Assembly (NCBI GenBank): GCA_001567485.1
Contig: JZRA01000120.1
Coordinates: 19,201 to 83,200, forward strand
Reading direction: 5' to 3'
Length of the DNA: 64,000 bases
Source of the DNA: Chloroflexi bacterium OLB13
GTDB lineage: Bacteria > Chloroflexota > Anaerolineae > Aggregatilineales > Phototrophicaceae
Positions 17,781 to 26,578 of this stretch are shown here, piece by piece (positions within the stretch are counted from its first letter, which is position 1; each line of letters opens with the position of its first letter). Both the position numbers and the translations under genes were made by a program. The notes beneath the pieces are model-generated. The model saw only the letters and a program-made list of their open reading frames with translations, was not told the DNA's origin and did not search any database.

Positions 17781-19373
17781 GTGGTACATTCGCGGCCTGT
17801 TCGATCCCGGATAGGCCGTTTTGCGTTGACCCGTTCTCGACTCGTCCTCATCGTGCTGACCCTGTGCGTCGCCCTCGTTCCCGCGATCATGGCGGCGGCG
17901 CTGCTGCGGCAGTACAACCAAGCCACGCTGTTCGACCTGATCCCGGCCCAAAGCGACGAGATCATGTTCTGGCGCCAGTCGGCCACGTTCGCCGAGGTCG
18001 GATTCGCCGGCGGTTACTACACGGCCTACGAACTGACTCCGCGCGTGGGCGGATTCTATGCGTGGGGGCTGGCCGCGCCGGTGTTCTACGGGTCGATCGG
18101 CGCGGTGTTCGGCTGGCCGCTGTGGGCCATCGCCGTAATCAACCTCGTCGCGCTGGCCGCCGCGGTCGTCGTCTACGCTTGGCTGATCCGCGCCTCGCTC
18201 GAACAGATGGCATGGCTCGGCGTGTTCCTCGCGCTGTATCACCCGCTCAACAACTACGCGCCGACCGGTTACATCGAAGTGCTGAATATGGCGCTGGCGC
18301 TCGTGCTTGCCGGCGGATTTGTGCGGCTCCTGCGGGCATGGCGCGACGGTCAGCCCGTGCCGCGCGGCGCGGCGCTCATCACCGGCGCGGTTTTGCTCTA
18401 CGCGGCGCTGCTGCGCGCGCCGTGGGCGGTGCTGTTCCTGCCGCTGCTACTGCTGATCGACCGGCCCGCGACGTGGCGGCGGACGCTGTGGACAGCGGCC
18501 AAGTCCGTCGCGGTGGCGCTGATCCCGGTCGCGCTGTACGCCCTGACGTCCGCCCCCTACCCCGAAACGATCCTGAGCCGGATCGCGCGCAACCCGTCCC
18601 TTGACCGGCTCGTGCGCATCACCGGACGCAACATCGCGCGCAACATGGCGCTGTTCATGGACGGCGATCACCTCGAACTGCACGTGCGCGTCGCTGCGGC
18701 CGTGATCACGCTCGCGCTGACTGCTGTCGTGTTGTACGTCGGCTGGCGGTGGGTGCGCCGGCGCGGTATCCCGACCCGCTGGCAGCTGCCGGTGGCCGAG
18801 GCGTCGCTGGCGTGGTTCACGCTCGCAACACTGCTGGCGTTCATCATCGTCGTCTATGACATCCACGGCTTGCGCGGCTACCGGATGCTCGCCGGCGCGC
18901 TGCTGATGGCCTTCGGCGTCACGCTGGCGTTCAGGCGGCGCTGGCTGATCGTGCCGGCGGTGGCGCTGCTCGCGGTGGCGTTCCCGTACAGCACGCACTT
19001 CTACGACCTGAATACCAACTTCCAGACCGCGCCGGAGAAGCACGCCCGCTATGCGGAGTACAAGCCGCTGCTCGCCGACGCGCTGGTGTACGATCCTTCG
19101 CTGCCGAGCCGCTGGTGCAACACCGTGCTGTTCGATCTGTACTACCTGCTCGGCGAGACGTCGGTGATGGTGTCCGCGCCGCCCGGCTTCGGCACGTCGA
19201 TCACCGAGGCCGTGCCAGAGGGTCAGATGCCGATCCCGCCGGAATCGCGTTACCTCGGCCTGCGCGACACGACGTATGCCCTATATGCCGACCAGCTCAA
19301 CGTCGAGGCCGTGCTGCCCCTGCCGGAAGGCATGTTGTACCGCAACCTTGACGCCGACTGCTCGGCTCAGTAA
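17781..19373 (+). CDS. Polytopic membrane protein, possible GT-C glycosyltransferase
   Basis: 530 aa from GTG 17781, with no clear ribosome-binding site. About 10-11 membrane helices; the first external loop carries QSDEIMFWRQSATF, reminiscent of the acidic motif in the first loop of GT-C (ArnT/PMT/GT39-like) glycosyltransferases that use lipid-linked donors. A soluble C-terminal tail of ~120 residues follows (FYDLNTNFQTAPEKHARYAE). The acceptor is unknown. Its stop overlaps the convergent alkA gene by 7 nt. Confidence 0.65.
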   Translation: MVHSRPVRSRIGRFALTRSRLVLIVLTLCVALVPAIMAAALLRQYNQATLFDLIPAQSDEIMFWRQSATFAEVGFAGGYYTAYELTPRVGGFYAWGLAAPVFYGSIGAVFGWPLWAIAVINLVALAAAVVVYAWLIRASLEQMAWLGVFLALYHPLNNYAPTGYIEVLNMALALVLAGGFVRLLRAWRDGQPVPRGAALITGAVLLYAALLRAPWAVLFLPLLLLIDRPATWRRTLWTAAKSVAVALIPVALYALTSAPYPETILSRIARNPSLDRLVRITGRNIARNMALFMDGDHLELHVRVAAAVITLALTAVVLYVGWRWVRRRGIPTRWQLPVAEASLAWFTLATLLAFIIVVYDIHGLRGYRMLAGALLMAFGVTLAFRRRWLIVPAVALLAVAFPYSTHFYDLNTNFQTAPEKHARYAEYKPLLADALVYDPSLPSRWCNTVLFDLYYLLGETSVMVSAPPGFGTSITEAVPEGQMPIPPESRYLGLRDTTYALYADQLNVEAVLPLPEGMLYRNLDADCSAQ

Positions 19374-20274
19374 CGGTCGATCACGTAGCGCGACAGGATC
19401 AGCGCGGCCGCCGAGCCAGCGTACATGCCATACGGGCTGAACGCCGCTGCGATTGGATCAGGCGCGCCGGCGTGTTCGGGCAAATACCGCCGGACAGCCG
19501 CCCGGAGCGCCACGTCATTCGACGGCGCGAGCTGAGCCGGCCCGACGCCCGCATGTGGGTCATGAGCGCCGTCCACGGCCCGATCCCCTTGATCGCCCGC
19601 AGCCATGCCAACCGCGCTGGCTCATCCATCTTGTGCAGCGCGTCGAGGTCAAGCCGGCCGTCGACGATCTCCTGTGCGAGGCGAATCAACAGGCCCGAAC
19701 GCCGGTCGGTGATCTTGAGCGGCTTGAGATCGGCCGTCGTCAGCGCCGCCAATGCCGCTGGTTCCGGCGCGCACCAGTACGTCACGCCGTCATAGCTGAT
19801 GGACACGCCGGCGAGTTCGCAGAGGATCCGCTGTGCACGCTGCGCCCCGACCCACGAGATCTGCTGTTCGACGATGGTGTAGAGAAGCGCCTCGAACACC
19901 ATGTCCGACCGGGGCAGCGGCAGTCCCCAGATCGGCTCAAACGGCGCGCGTAATGAGTCCGGCGCATCATCGGCCCACCGCCAGAACGCGCTCAACGGCG
20001 AATCGAGCGCCAGCACCCACCGCGCGCGGGCCGCCAATTCGGACAGGTCGGCGTCCGCCCCGGCCAGCGCATGCACACGCAGCCGATCCTTCGCGGCCTG
20101 CTGAACTTCGATCAGCACCGGCCCGCGCGGCGTCACAAACGCGCGCCGGAACGCGCCGTCTACCGTGTGATCGACGGTCGGGCTGCGCCAGCGCGAAAGC
20201 AGCGTCAGCAAGCGGTCGAACCGGTATGCCGGCGTAATCAGGAGATCGTGGCTGTGCGAATCGGGCATGGGCAT
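19367..20274 (-). CDS. alkA: DNA-3-methyladenine glycosylase II (AlkA-like), frameshifted
   Basis: One base is missing near 19545; restoring it joins two frames into a ~302-aa HhH-GPD glycosylase that excises alkylated bases. The first frame holds the AlkA N-terminal domain and the core up to the hairpin (LRAIKGIGPWTALMTHMR). The second frame supplies the catalytic aspartate region PSNDVALRAAVRRYLP and the C-terminal helix SPYGMYAGSAAALILSRY. The intact sequence on both sides argues for a sequencing deletion. Read literally, the gene would lose its catalytic Asp. Confidence 0.85.
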
Positions 20275-20399
20275 GAGTGTAACGCGAACGGGGACTCACG
20301 GGTATCCGGTTTCACAGCGGGTTATCTTTGTACTCAGCCCTAGCTCAGGGACGCGCGTTAAGGTGGCCCGCCCGAACGTCAGCGTGAGGAGCCCGATCT

Positions 20400-20884
20400 G
20401 TGACGAACCGTTCTCAGTCCACCGCAAAGCAGGGCGTCGGCGTGGGAGACATCGCGCCTGACTTTGAACTCTGTGACCAGAATGGCAGCCCCGTGCGCCT
20501 GAGCGCGTGGCGCGGCTGCAAGAATGTCGTCCTGTTCTTCTACCCGAGGCCAACTCGGCGGGCTGCACCGTCGAGGCGTGCGCATTCCGCGATCAGTACG
20601 AGTCCTTTGCCGATGCCGGCGCGGTCGTCGTCGGCATCAGCATGGATCCGGTCGATGCGCTAGCGGCCTTCGCCCACCGCAACCGTCTGCCTTTTACCCT
20701 GCTCGCTGACCCCGACGGCGCCGCTGCCCGTGCCTACGGCGTCCCGAATTGGATGGGGGTGTTCCGCGGGCGTGTCACGTATGTCATCGACCGCGAGGGG
20801 GTCATTCAACACGTGTTCAACAGCCAGATACGGCTGCACGATCACGTCAAAGCGGCGCTCAAGACACTCAAACGGCTGTCTTGA
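20400..20884 (+). CDS. bcp: Bcp-type peroxiredoxin, frameshifted
   Basis: GTG start at 20400 with GAGGAG at 20386-20391. A missing base near 20546 splits the gene; joined, it is ~161 aa with GVGDIAPDFELCDQNGSPVR, VVLFFYP, then SAGCTVEACAFRDQYESF. The two cysteines of GCTVEAC are the peroxidatic and resolving pair typical of atypical 2-Cys Bcp/PrxQ enzymes that reduce peroxides with thioredoxin. ADPDGAAARAYGV and GRVTYVIDREGVIQHVF complete the fold. Cytosolic. Confidence 0.88.
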
Positions 20885-21213
20885 CATCCGCCGGCCCGTC
20901 GCCGCCATGCAGCACGGCAGTGGTCGTGAATCGTGACGTTTAACACATATCAATGTGACTTAGATCACAACCATTACCCGTACCGGCATGAGACAATCAG
21001 GTCAACCCGTACGCTCTACGTACCATCGCACTAAGGTGCGTGCGGAACCGCAGCATCCGATGACGCCGTAGGAAAATATCCCAACGGGCTTCCCTTCGTC
21101 AGTTGGATGTTCGGTCAGCGCCCGATGTCCGTGCAGCCCAATCCCCGGTGTGGTTGCAAGGCATCGGGCGCTAATTTTCCCCAACTTTGCCAGATATCGC
21201 TATACTTTCCGGC
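20885..21213. other. 329-nt non-coding region between bcp and the histidine kinase
   Basis: No credible ORF. It holds a CRP-like site (20954-20969), a short hairpin GTACG-ctcta-CGTAC near 21007-21021, a TGCG-GAAC-CGCA stem near 21040-21051, and a TATACT hexamer (21201-21206) only 7 nt before the kinase ATG. The length and the small stems would fit a regulated leader or small RNA, but I see no known riboswitch. Confidence 0.4.
20954..20969. promoter_or_regulatory. CRP/FNR-family binding site (TGTGA-N6-TCACA)
   Basis: TGTGACTTAGATCACA is a perfect match to the CRP-type dyad TGTGA-N6-TCACA, including the TAGATCAC half of the E. coli consensus. It lies 70 nt after the bcp stop and 245 nt before the kinase ATG. 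No CRP-family gene is in the window. Confidence 0.6.
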
Positions 21214-22293
21214 ATGGAATACGTGCTGAGACCCCTGAATATCACGCGTCAGGTCACAATTCTCGCCACCGGCGCGGGTGTGCTGGCCGGCGTTTGCGGC
21301 CTGATCGCCGACCGCGTCATCGGTGGAAACGGCGGCAGTCCGATCTGGGCCGTCGTGGTGATCGCCGGAGTCGCCGCGTTGTGCGCGCTGGGGGTCGGGT
21401 TCTTCTTCCGCCAGCGGCTCGCTGATTTGTGGCAGCTCGTGATCGCCGCGCGTCGCATGGGTCAGGGTGATTTGACGACGCCGATCACAACCCGCGGCAC
21501 CCTGTCCGAAGTCTATTCGCTCGCGGTCGTCCTCGAACAAAACCGCCAGCGAATCTCCACCATGCTCGGCGAGTTGGAAGCCGCGAAAGAGTGGAGCGAC
21601 TCCCAGCGCAGCGTGCAGGCGTACTTCCTTGCCAACATCTCACACGAGTTTCGCACACCGCTGGCCGGCATGCAGGTGACGGTCGAACTGCTGCGCGAGA
21701 ACGCGCACCGCCTCCCCCCTGAGGAACTGGACGAGCTGCTCGGCGCGCTGCATCTCAGCATCGCCAGCATGGGCCAGCTCATCGACAATCTGCTCGAAAG
21801 CTCGAAGATCGAGGCCGATCAGCTCGTGCTTCGCCGGCAGAGCATTGAGGCCGAGCAGTTGATATCGGAAGCCGCCCGTCTGGTGCTGCCGTTTTTGTCG
21901 CGCCGGCGACAGCAGCTGACGCTCGACATGCCGCTTGAGGCGCCCGTGGTTTCGGCGGATCGCGGGCGCTTGGTGCAGGTGCTGGTCAATCTCATCGCCA
22001 ACGCCAGCAAGTACAGCCCGCCCGGCAGCACCATCGACATCGGCCTTGCCCGCAGCGGAGACACCGTGCGGCTGTCCGTCAGCGACCGTGGGCCGGGCAT
22101 CCCGGAAGACAAGCGCGACGGCGTCTTCAAACGGTTCGTAAGGCTGGGCGCCACGGCGTCAGAGGACTACGGCGCCGGCCTCGGGCTGTCCGTCGTCAAG
22201 GCCATCGTCGCGGCGCACGGCGGCGTGGTCGGCGTCGATGCCCGGCCCGGCGGAGGCTCGCAGTTTTGGGTGGAATTATGTACACAGGCATGA
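21214..22293 (+). CDS. Sensor histidine kinase (HAMP type)
   Basis: 359 aa from ATG 21214 (an in-frame start at 21187 is less likely). Two membrane helices (~10-32 and ~40-62) with almost no external loop, so it probably senses within the membrane or cytosol. A HAMP-like linker (VIAARRMGQGDLTTPITTRG) is followed by HisKA with the phospho-His in ANISHEFRTPL and an HATPase domain with NLIANASKYSP, DRGPGIPED and GAGLGLSVVKAIV. Its stop overlaps the response-regulator start as ATGA, so the pair is translationally coupled. Confidence 0.93.
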   Translation: MEYVLRPLNITRQVTILATGAGVLAGVCGLIADRVIGGNGGSPIWAVVVIAGVAALCALGVGFFFRQRLADLWQLVIAARRMGQGDLTTPITTRGTLSEVYSLAVVLEQNRQRISTMLGELEAAKEWSDSQRSVQAYFLANISHEFRTPLAGMQVTVELLRENAHRLPPEELDELLGALHLSIASMGQLIDNLLESSKIEADQLVLRRQSIEAEQLISEAARLVLPFLSRRRQQLTLDMPLEAPVVSADRGRLVQVLVNLIANASKYSPPGSTIDIGLARSGDTVRLSVSDRGPGIPEDKRDGVFKRFVRLGATASEDYGAGLGLSVVKAIVAAHGGVVGVDARPGGGSQFWVELCTQA

Positions 22294-22967
22294 AGGCGCT
22301 TGTCGTCGACGACGATCTCATTCTGGCGGACGGCGTCGGCCGGCTGTTGAAGCTGTCCGGCTTCGAGGTCTCGTTGGCTCACGACGGCAAGACGGCGTTG
22401 AGCACCTTTGCAAGTCTGCGACCAGACATCGTGATCCTCGACGTTCAAATCCCGGAGCCGGACGGCTTCGCGGTGTGCCGCGCGATCCGCGATCAGGCCA
22501 ATACGCCGATCATCATGCTGACCGTGCGCGACACCGATACCGACGTCGTCGCCGGGCTGGGGTTCGGCGCGGACGACTACATGACCAAACCCTTCAGCAG
22601 TGTGCAGCTGCTGGCGCGTGTACAGGCTGTGCTGCGGCGCGCCGCCCCTACATCTTCCAACCACGTCGCGCTGAACGGCTGCACGCTTGATACCGAACGC
22701 AATACGCTCACCCTGCCCGACCGGCCGTCGATTCAGCTCACGCCGCTGGAGGTGCGCATGCTCGAATCGCTGATGACCAAGCCCGGCCAAGTGGTCAAGA
22801 CGCAGGCGCTCATCGACCTCGTATATGGCCCCGGCGGCGGCGACAAGGCGATGCTCAAGCAGCTCGTATATCGGCTGCGGCGCAAAATCGAAGGCGACGA
22901 CGGCCACGCGCCGCTGGTGATCGAGGCTGTGCCGGGCGTCGGATACGCCCTCGTCGCCCCCGCATGA
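22290..22967 (+). CDS. OmpR/PhoB-family response regulator
   Basis: 225 aa from ATG 22290 (ATGA overlap with the kinase; ATG 22278 is an alternative). Receiver domain with VVDDD, the phospho-acceptor in VILDVQIPEPDG, Thr in MLTVRD and Lys in MTKPFSS. The winged-helix effector (~130-222) has LTPLEVRMLESLM, KTQALIDLVYG and LKQLVYRLRRKIEGD. All catalytic residues are present. The stop overlaps the next gene as ATGA. Confidence 0.95.
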   Translation: MKALVVDDDLILADGVGRLLKLSGFEVSLAHDGKTALSTFASLRPDIVILDVQIPEPDGFAVCRAIRDQANTPIIMLTVRDTDTDVVAGLGFGADDYMTKPFSSVQLLARVQAVLRRAAPTSSNHVALNGCTLDTERNTLTLPDRPSIQLTPLEVRMLESLMTKPGQVVKTQALIDLVYGPGGGDKAMLKQLVYRLRRKIEGDDGHAPLVIEAVPGVGYALVAPA

Positions 22968-23899
22968 ACGCGCCGCTGCTGCATCTGGCCGACATCGACA
23001 TCGACCCGGCGCTGGTGCGGCGGCTGCCCAGCCATCTCGCCTACTTCCACGTCGCGCTGCCCATCGCCGAGGACGACGACACCCTCACGGTCGCCTTCGC
23101 CCAGCCTGACAACCGCGCCACGCGTGAACTGATCGAGGGCGCGTTGGGATCCCCGATTGTCGCGGTGCGCAGCCGTTCCGACGACATCCTCGGCGTGCTC
23201 GACCGCGTGTGGCAGGATGTCGACCTGCCGGAACGGGCGATTTACCTGTGGAGTTCCGACCCGCTGCGCCTGCAAACGCTGTCGTCGTATGTCGCGCGCG
23301 TGGTGACACCGGCCTATCCCGAACTGCCGATGTACGCCGCGCCACTGGGCAGCGCCATCGGCCACACACCCGACACGCGCGCCGTGCTGCTCGTCGCGCA
23401 TTCCGACACGCCAGAGGGACGGCGCGATCTCGTCCTGCGTGCGCCGGCGGCGGTATGGCTGGTGCGCGATCTCGCCTCACGCCCACGCAAGGTCTTGGCC
23501 GTATTGCGCGGGACACAACCTGACCGTCAGCTTCTGACGTGGCTCCCGGCCCTCTCACAGAACCTGCCGATCGAAATCACCGTGCTGGCCGCCGCGACCC
23601 CGGCCGCCGACGCCTCCGGCAGCCCACTCATCAGCCGGTTCGCGGTGATGCTCTCGCCGGACACACCGCTGGGCGCGCACCTCGCGTCGATGCGCCAAGC
23701 CTTCGCGCGGGCACGGATTCACGGTCGCGTGCTGCTGCGTGAAGGCACGTTGGCCGAGGCCGTCTACGGGGCCGTCCGCGACTCACCGGTTGACATCATG
23801 GTGCTGGCGGCCGAATCTCAGGGCGCCACGTCCATTGACGTCGTGGAACACGTGTGGGGACGCATCGGGGCGGCGCTGGTCATCAAGGCGCACGCATAG
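22964..23899 (+). CDS. MshEN-like plus USP-like hybrid protein
   Basis: 311 aa, soluble. Residues ~12-85 look like the N-terminal domain of type II secretion/pilus ATPases (MshEN): DPALVRRLPSHLAYFHVALP, DDTLTVAFAQPDN, SPIVAVRSRSDDILGVLDRV. The C-terminal half (~165-311) resembles a universal-stress-protein fold: KVLAVLRGTQPDRQLLTWLP, EITVLAA, LREGTLAEAVYGAVRDSP, DIMVLAAESQG. There is no ATPase core. MshEN domains of this class can bind cyclic-di-GMP. Coupled to the two-component genes by ATGA, it may be an output or modulator of that system. Domain calls are by eye. Confidence 0.6.
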   Translation: MNAPLLHLADIDIDPALVRRLPSHLAYFHVALPIAEDDDTLTVAFAQPDNRATRELIEGALGSPIVAVRSRSDDILGVLDRVWQDVDLPERAIYLWSSDPLRLQTLSSYVARVVTPAYPELPMYAAPLGSAIGHTPDTRAVLLVAHSDTPEGRRDLVLRAPAAVWLVRDLASRPRKVLAVLRGTQPDRQLLTWLPALSQNLPIEITVLAAATPAADASGSPLISRFAVMLSPDTPLGAHLASMRQAFARARIHGRVLLREGTLAEAVYGAVRDSPVDIMVLAAESQGATSIDVVEHVWGRIGAALVIKAHA

Positions 23900-24013
23900 A
23901 TCAGGCGGTGGCCGTCGACCGGCAGATCCGCCGCTCGCAAGAAGCCTCTCATGGAACACACACGCGGCACGGCGTATACTCATCCGATCCGCGATTGAGT
24001 CAGGGCCGCCGCT

Positions 24014-25614
24014 GTGACATCACCTGCCGCCAATCACGCAGCATCACAAGCATCCGCCGAGCCGATCCCCGCGCTTGCCCGCGATCTGAGCCGCTTGTCG
24101 GGCATGGTGCGCACGCTCGCGCCGCGTGCGCCAATGACGATCACATCGCCGCTGGATGGGCGGGTCATCGGGTCGGTGCCGATGTGCGCGGCCGAGGATG
24201 TCGCACACGCCGTCGGGGTCGCGCGCGCGGCGCAAGCGGCGTGGGCCGCCCTGCCTGTCCGTGAGCGCGTCAAACCGTTTCGCCGTTTCAACGGCGTGCT
24301 GCTCGACCGCCGATTCGACATCGCCGATCTGATCCAGCTTGAGAACGGCAAGGTGCGCGCCAACGCCCTCGAAGACGTGTTCGATACGTGCATCAATACG
24401 CGCTTCTACAGCTATCACGGCCCGTCACTGCTGCGGCCGCGGCGCAAGGCGGGCGCGGTGCCACTGCTCACGTCATCCACCGTCTACCCCAAACCGTTCG
24501 GCGTCGTCGGGCTGATCGAGGCATGGAATTACCCGTTCAACCTGCCGATGCAGGACGCCATTGCCGCGCTGATCGCCGGCAACACCGTGGTGATCAAGGT
24601 GTCGGAGCTGACTCCATTCTCGGCCTTGTTCGGATTACAGCTGCTGCGCGAGTGCGGCCTGCCGGACGACGTGCTTCAGATCGTCACCGGAGACGGCCGC
24701 GTAGCTGGCGCGGCGTTGATTGACCACGTCGACACGGTGATGTTCACCGGCAGCACGGCGACCGGTCGCAAGATCGCCGCGCACTGCGCCGAACGGCTGA
24801 TCCCGTGCTCGCTCGAACTGGGCGGTAAGAATCCGGTGATCCTGCTCGATGACGCCGATGTCGCCAAGGCGCTCGACGTCTTGGTCGACAGCACGCTCGC
24901 GTCCGCCGGACAGATGTGCGTGTCGTTTGAACGCCTCTTCATCCACGACGCGATCTATGATGCGGTGCGCGATGGGCTGGCGAAACGCTACGAGTCACTC
25001 CCGATGGGGGTTCGGTGCGGCGCGTGGGATGACGAAATGAGCGTGCTCACGTCCGCCAATCAGCTTGCGCATGTGCAGCGGCACATCGAAGACGCCGTCG
25101 CGAAGGCGCGCGCGTCATCACCGGCGGCAGCGCGCGGCCCGACATCGCACCATACGCATTCGAGCCGACCCTGCTCGAAAACGTCACGCCGGAGATGGTG
25201 GTTTACGACGGGGAGAGTTTCGGGCCGGTGGTGTCGCTGTACCGCTTCAACGATGTCGACGACGCGATCCGCCGCGCCAACGCGAGCCTGTACGGACTGA
25301 ACGCGGCGGTGTTCGGCCGTGACGTAAAGCGCGCGCATGAGGTCGCCAGCCGCATCCAGTGTGGAACGGTGACGGTCAACGAAGGGCATAAGGCAGCGTG
25401 GGCGTCGGTGCGTGCCCCGCAGGGCGGTTGGAAGCAGTCAGGTTACGGACGCCGTCACGGGGCCGAAGGCATTCTCAAATTCACCCAGTCGCAGTCGATC
25501 AGCGTGCAGCGGTTCATGGTTTACGCGCGGGGCGAGCGCATGTCCGTGCGGATGTTCGACCGCATCTACGCGACGCTGATGCGCGTGCTGCCGTGGCTTC
25601 CGGGCCTCCGGTGA
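24014..25614 (+). CDS. Aldehyde dehydrogenase, frameshifted
   Basis: GTG start at 24014. A missing G near 25105 splits a ~533-aa NAD(P)-dependent aldehyde dehydrogenase. Upstream frame: Rossmann and active-site elements AWNYPFNLPMQDAIAALIAG, FTGSTATGRKIA, the catalytic Glu in LELGGKNPVI and the catalytic Cys in ASAGQMCVSFERLF. Downstream frame: VVYDGESFGPVVSLYRF, NASLYGLNAAVFGRD and GGWKQSGYGRRHGAEGILKF. A hydrophobic C-terminal tail (MRVLPWLPGL) is longer than usual and may bind membrane. The substrate is not evident; the enzyme is nearest in style to succinate-semialdehyde or fatty-aldehyde enzymes. Confidence 0.87.
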
Positions 25615-25721
25615 GGAACAGCCAGCCGTTGGGCGTGATGAGTCTCAATCGTGCTGCGGACGGGTTCACAAGCAGAAATCCTGCATCTGGATTGACGCCT
25701 GACACCTTCCGGCTGCTGGCC

Positions 25722-25820
25722 TAAGCACGAAGTTGAACGTGATGAGAAAACACCACACCGTATAGCTCGACTAACGCTGCAAGGTGGGAGACCGAATCTC
25801 TCGACTTCCAAACACCGGCC
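25722..25820 (+). repeat. Dispersed intergenic repeat, copy C
   Basis: Runs from CGAAGTTGAACGTGATGAG through CCGTATAGCTCGACTAACGC and GGGAGACCGAATCTCTCGAC to AACACCGGCC, ending at the stop codon of the convergent TauE gene. About 99 bp; one TGAGTGA unit is missing compared with copies B and D. Confidence 0.85.
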
Positions 25821-26572
25821 TAGACTGCGAGCCGGCCGAGGTTATCCACAAGCAGGATCAGCGCCAGAGCGATCACGAACACGGCGAACCCCTTGCGCAG
25901 CGCATCCGCACCGAGCCGTGCGTTAAGCCGTGTGCCGACGTACGTGCCGGCGAAACCCGCCAGCGCGAACGTGCCGATCAGCGCCCAGTCGAGCGACGCG
26001 CCGCCGAGATGACCGGCCAGACCGGCCGCGCTGTTCATGGCAATCACGATCAAGGACGTCCCGACCGCCTGCGCCATCGGCAGCCCGACCCACATCACCA
26101 GCGCCGGCACGATCAGGAACCCGCCGCCAACCCCCAGCACACCGGTCAGCGTGCCCACGCCCGCCCCGACCGCGACCACCTTCACCGGCTGACTGCGCGG
26201 CGCTTCGTCACGTTCCATGTGCCGCCCTGCGATCATCATGCCCCCGACCACCAGCATGAGCAGCGCGAACATCAGCATCAACACGGCCGATGGGATGTTC
26301 GCCGCGAGGTTGGCGGTCACATACGCCGCAGCCATGCCCGACAGCCCGAACAGCAGCGCGACCGCGAGGTTGAGGCTGCCTGATCCCCGGCGCATCGTCG
26401 CGCCAAAGGCCGAGCTGCTGCCGACGATCACCAGCGAGGCCGTCACGGCGGCTTGTGCGGGCTGTCCGAGGACGTAGACCAGCGCGGGCACGGTGAGGAT
26501 GGATCCGCCGCCGCCAAGCAAGCCGAGCAGAAGGCCAATGATCAGGCCCAACACAATTTCGAGAATCAGCAT
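25820..26572 (-). CDS. TauE/SafE family sulfite or organosulfonate exporter
   Basis: 250 aa with about 8 membrane helices and the internal twofold repeat of the family: LLLGLLGGGGSILTVPALVY near the N-terminus and TLTGVLGVGGGFLIVPALVM in the second half. Members export sulfite, sulfonates or related anions. It follows the CstB-like gene by 6 nt in the same operon, which fits removal of the sulfite made by persulfide oxidation. Confidence 0.88.
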   Translation of the reverse strand: MLILEIVLGLIIGLLLGLLGGGGSILTVPALVYVLGQPAQAAVTASLVIVGSSSAFGATMRRGSGSLNLAVALLFGLSGMAAAYVTANLAANIPSAVLMLMFALLMLVVGGMMIAGRHMERDEAPRSQPVKVVAVGAGVGTLTGVLGVGGGFLIVPALVMWVGLPMAQAVGTSLIVIAMNSAAGLAGHLGGASLDWALIGTFALAGFAGTYVGTRLNARLGADALRKGFAVFVIALALILLVDNLGRLAV

Positions 26573-26578
26573 CAGATG

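Noticed and set aside
20985..21180. tRNA or riboswitch in the leader before the histidine kinase
   Set aside because: Only short stems were found; no cloverleaf and no known aptamer core could be drawn.
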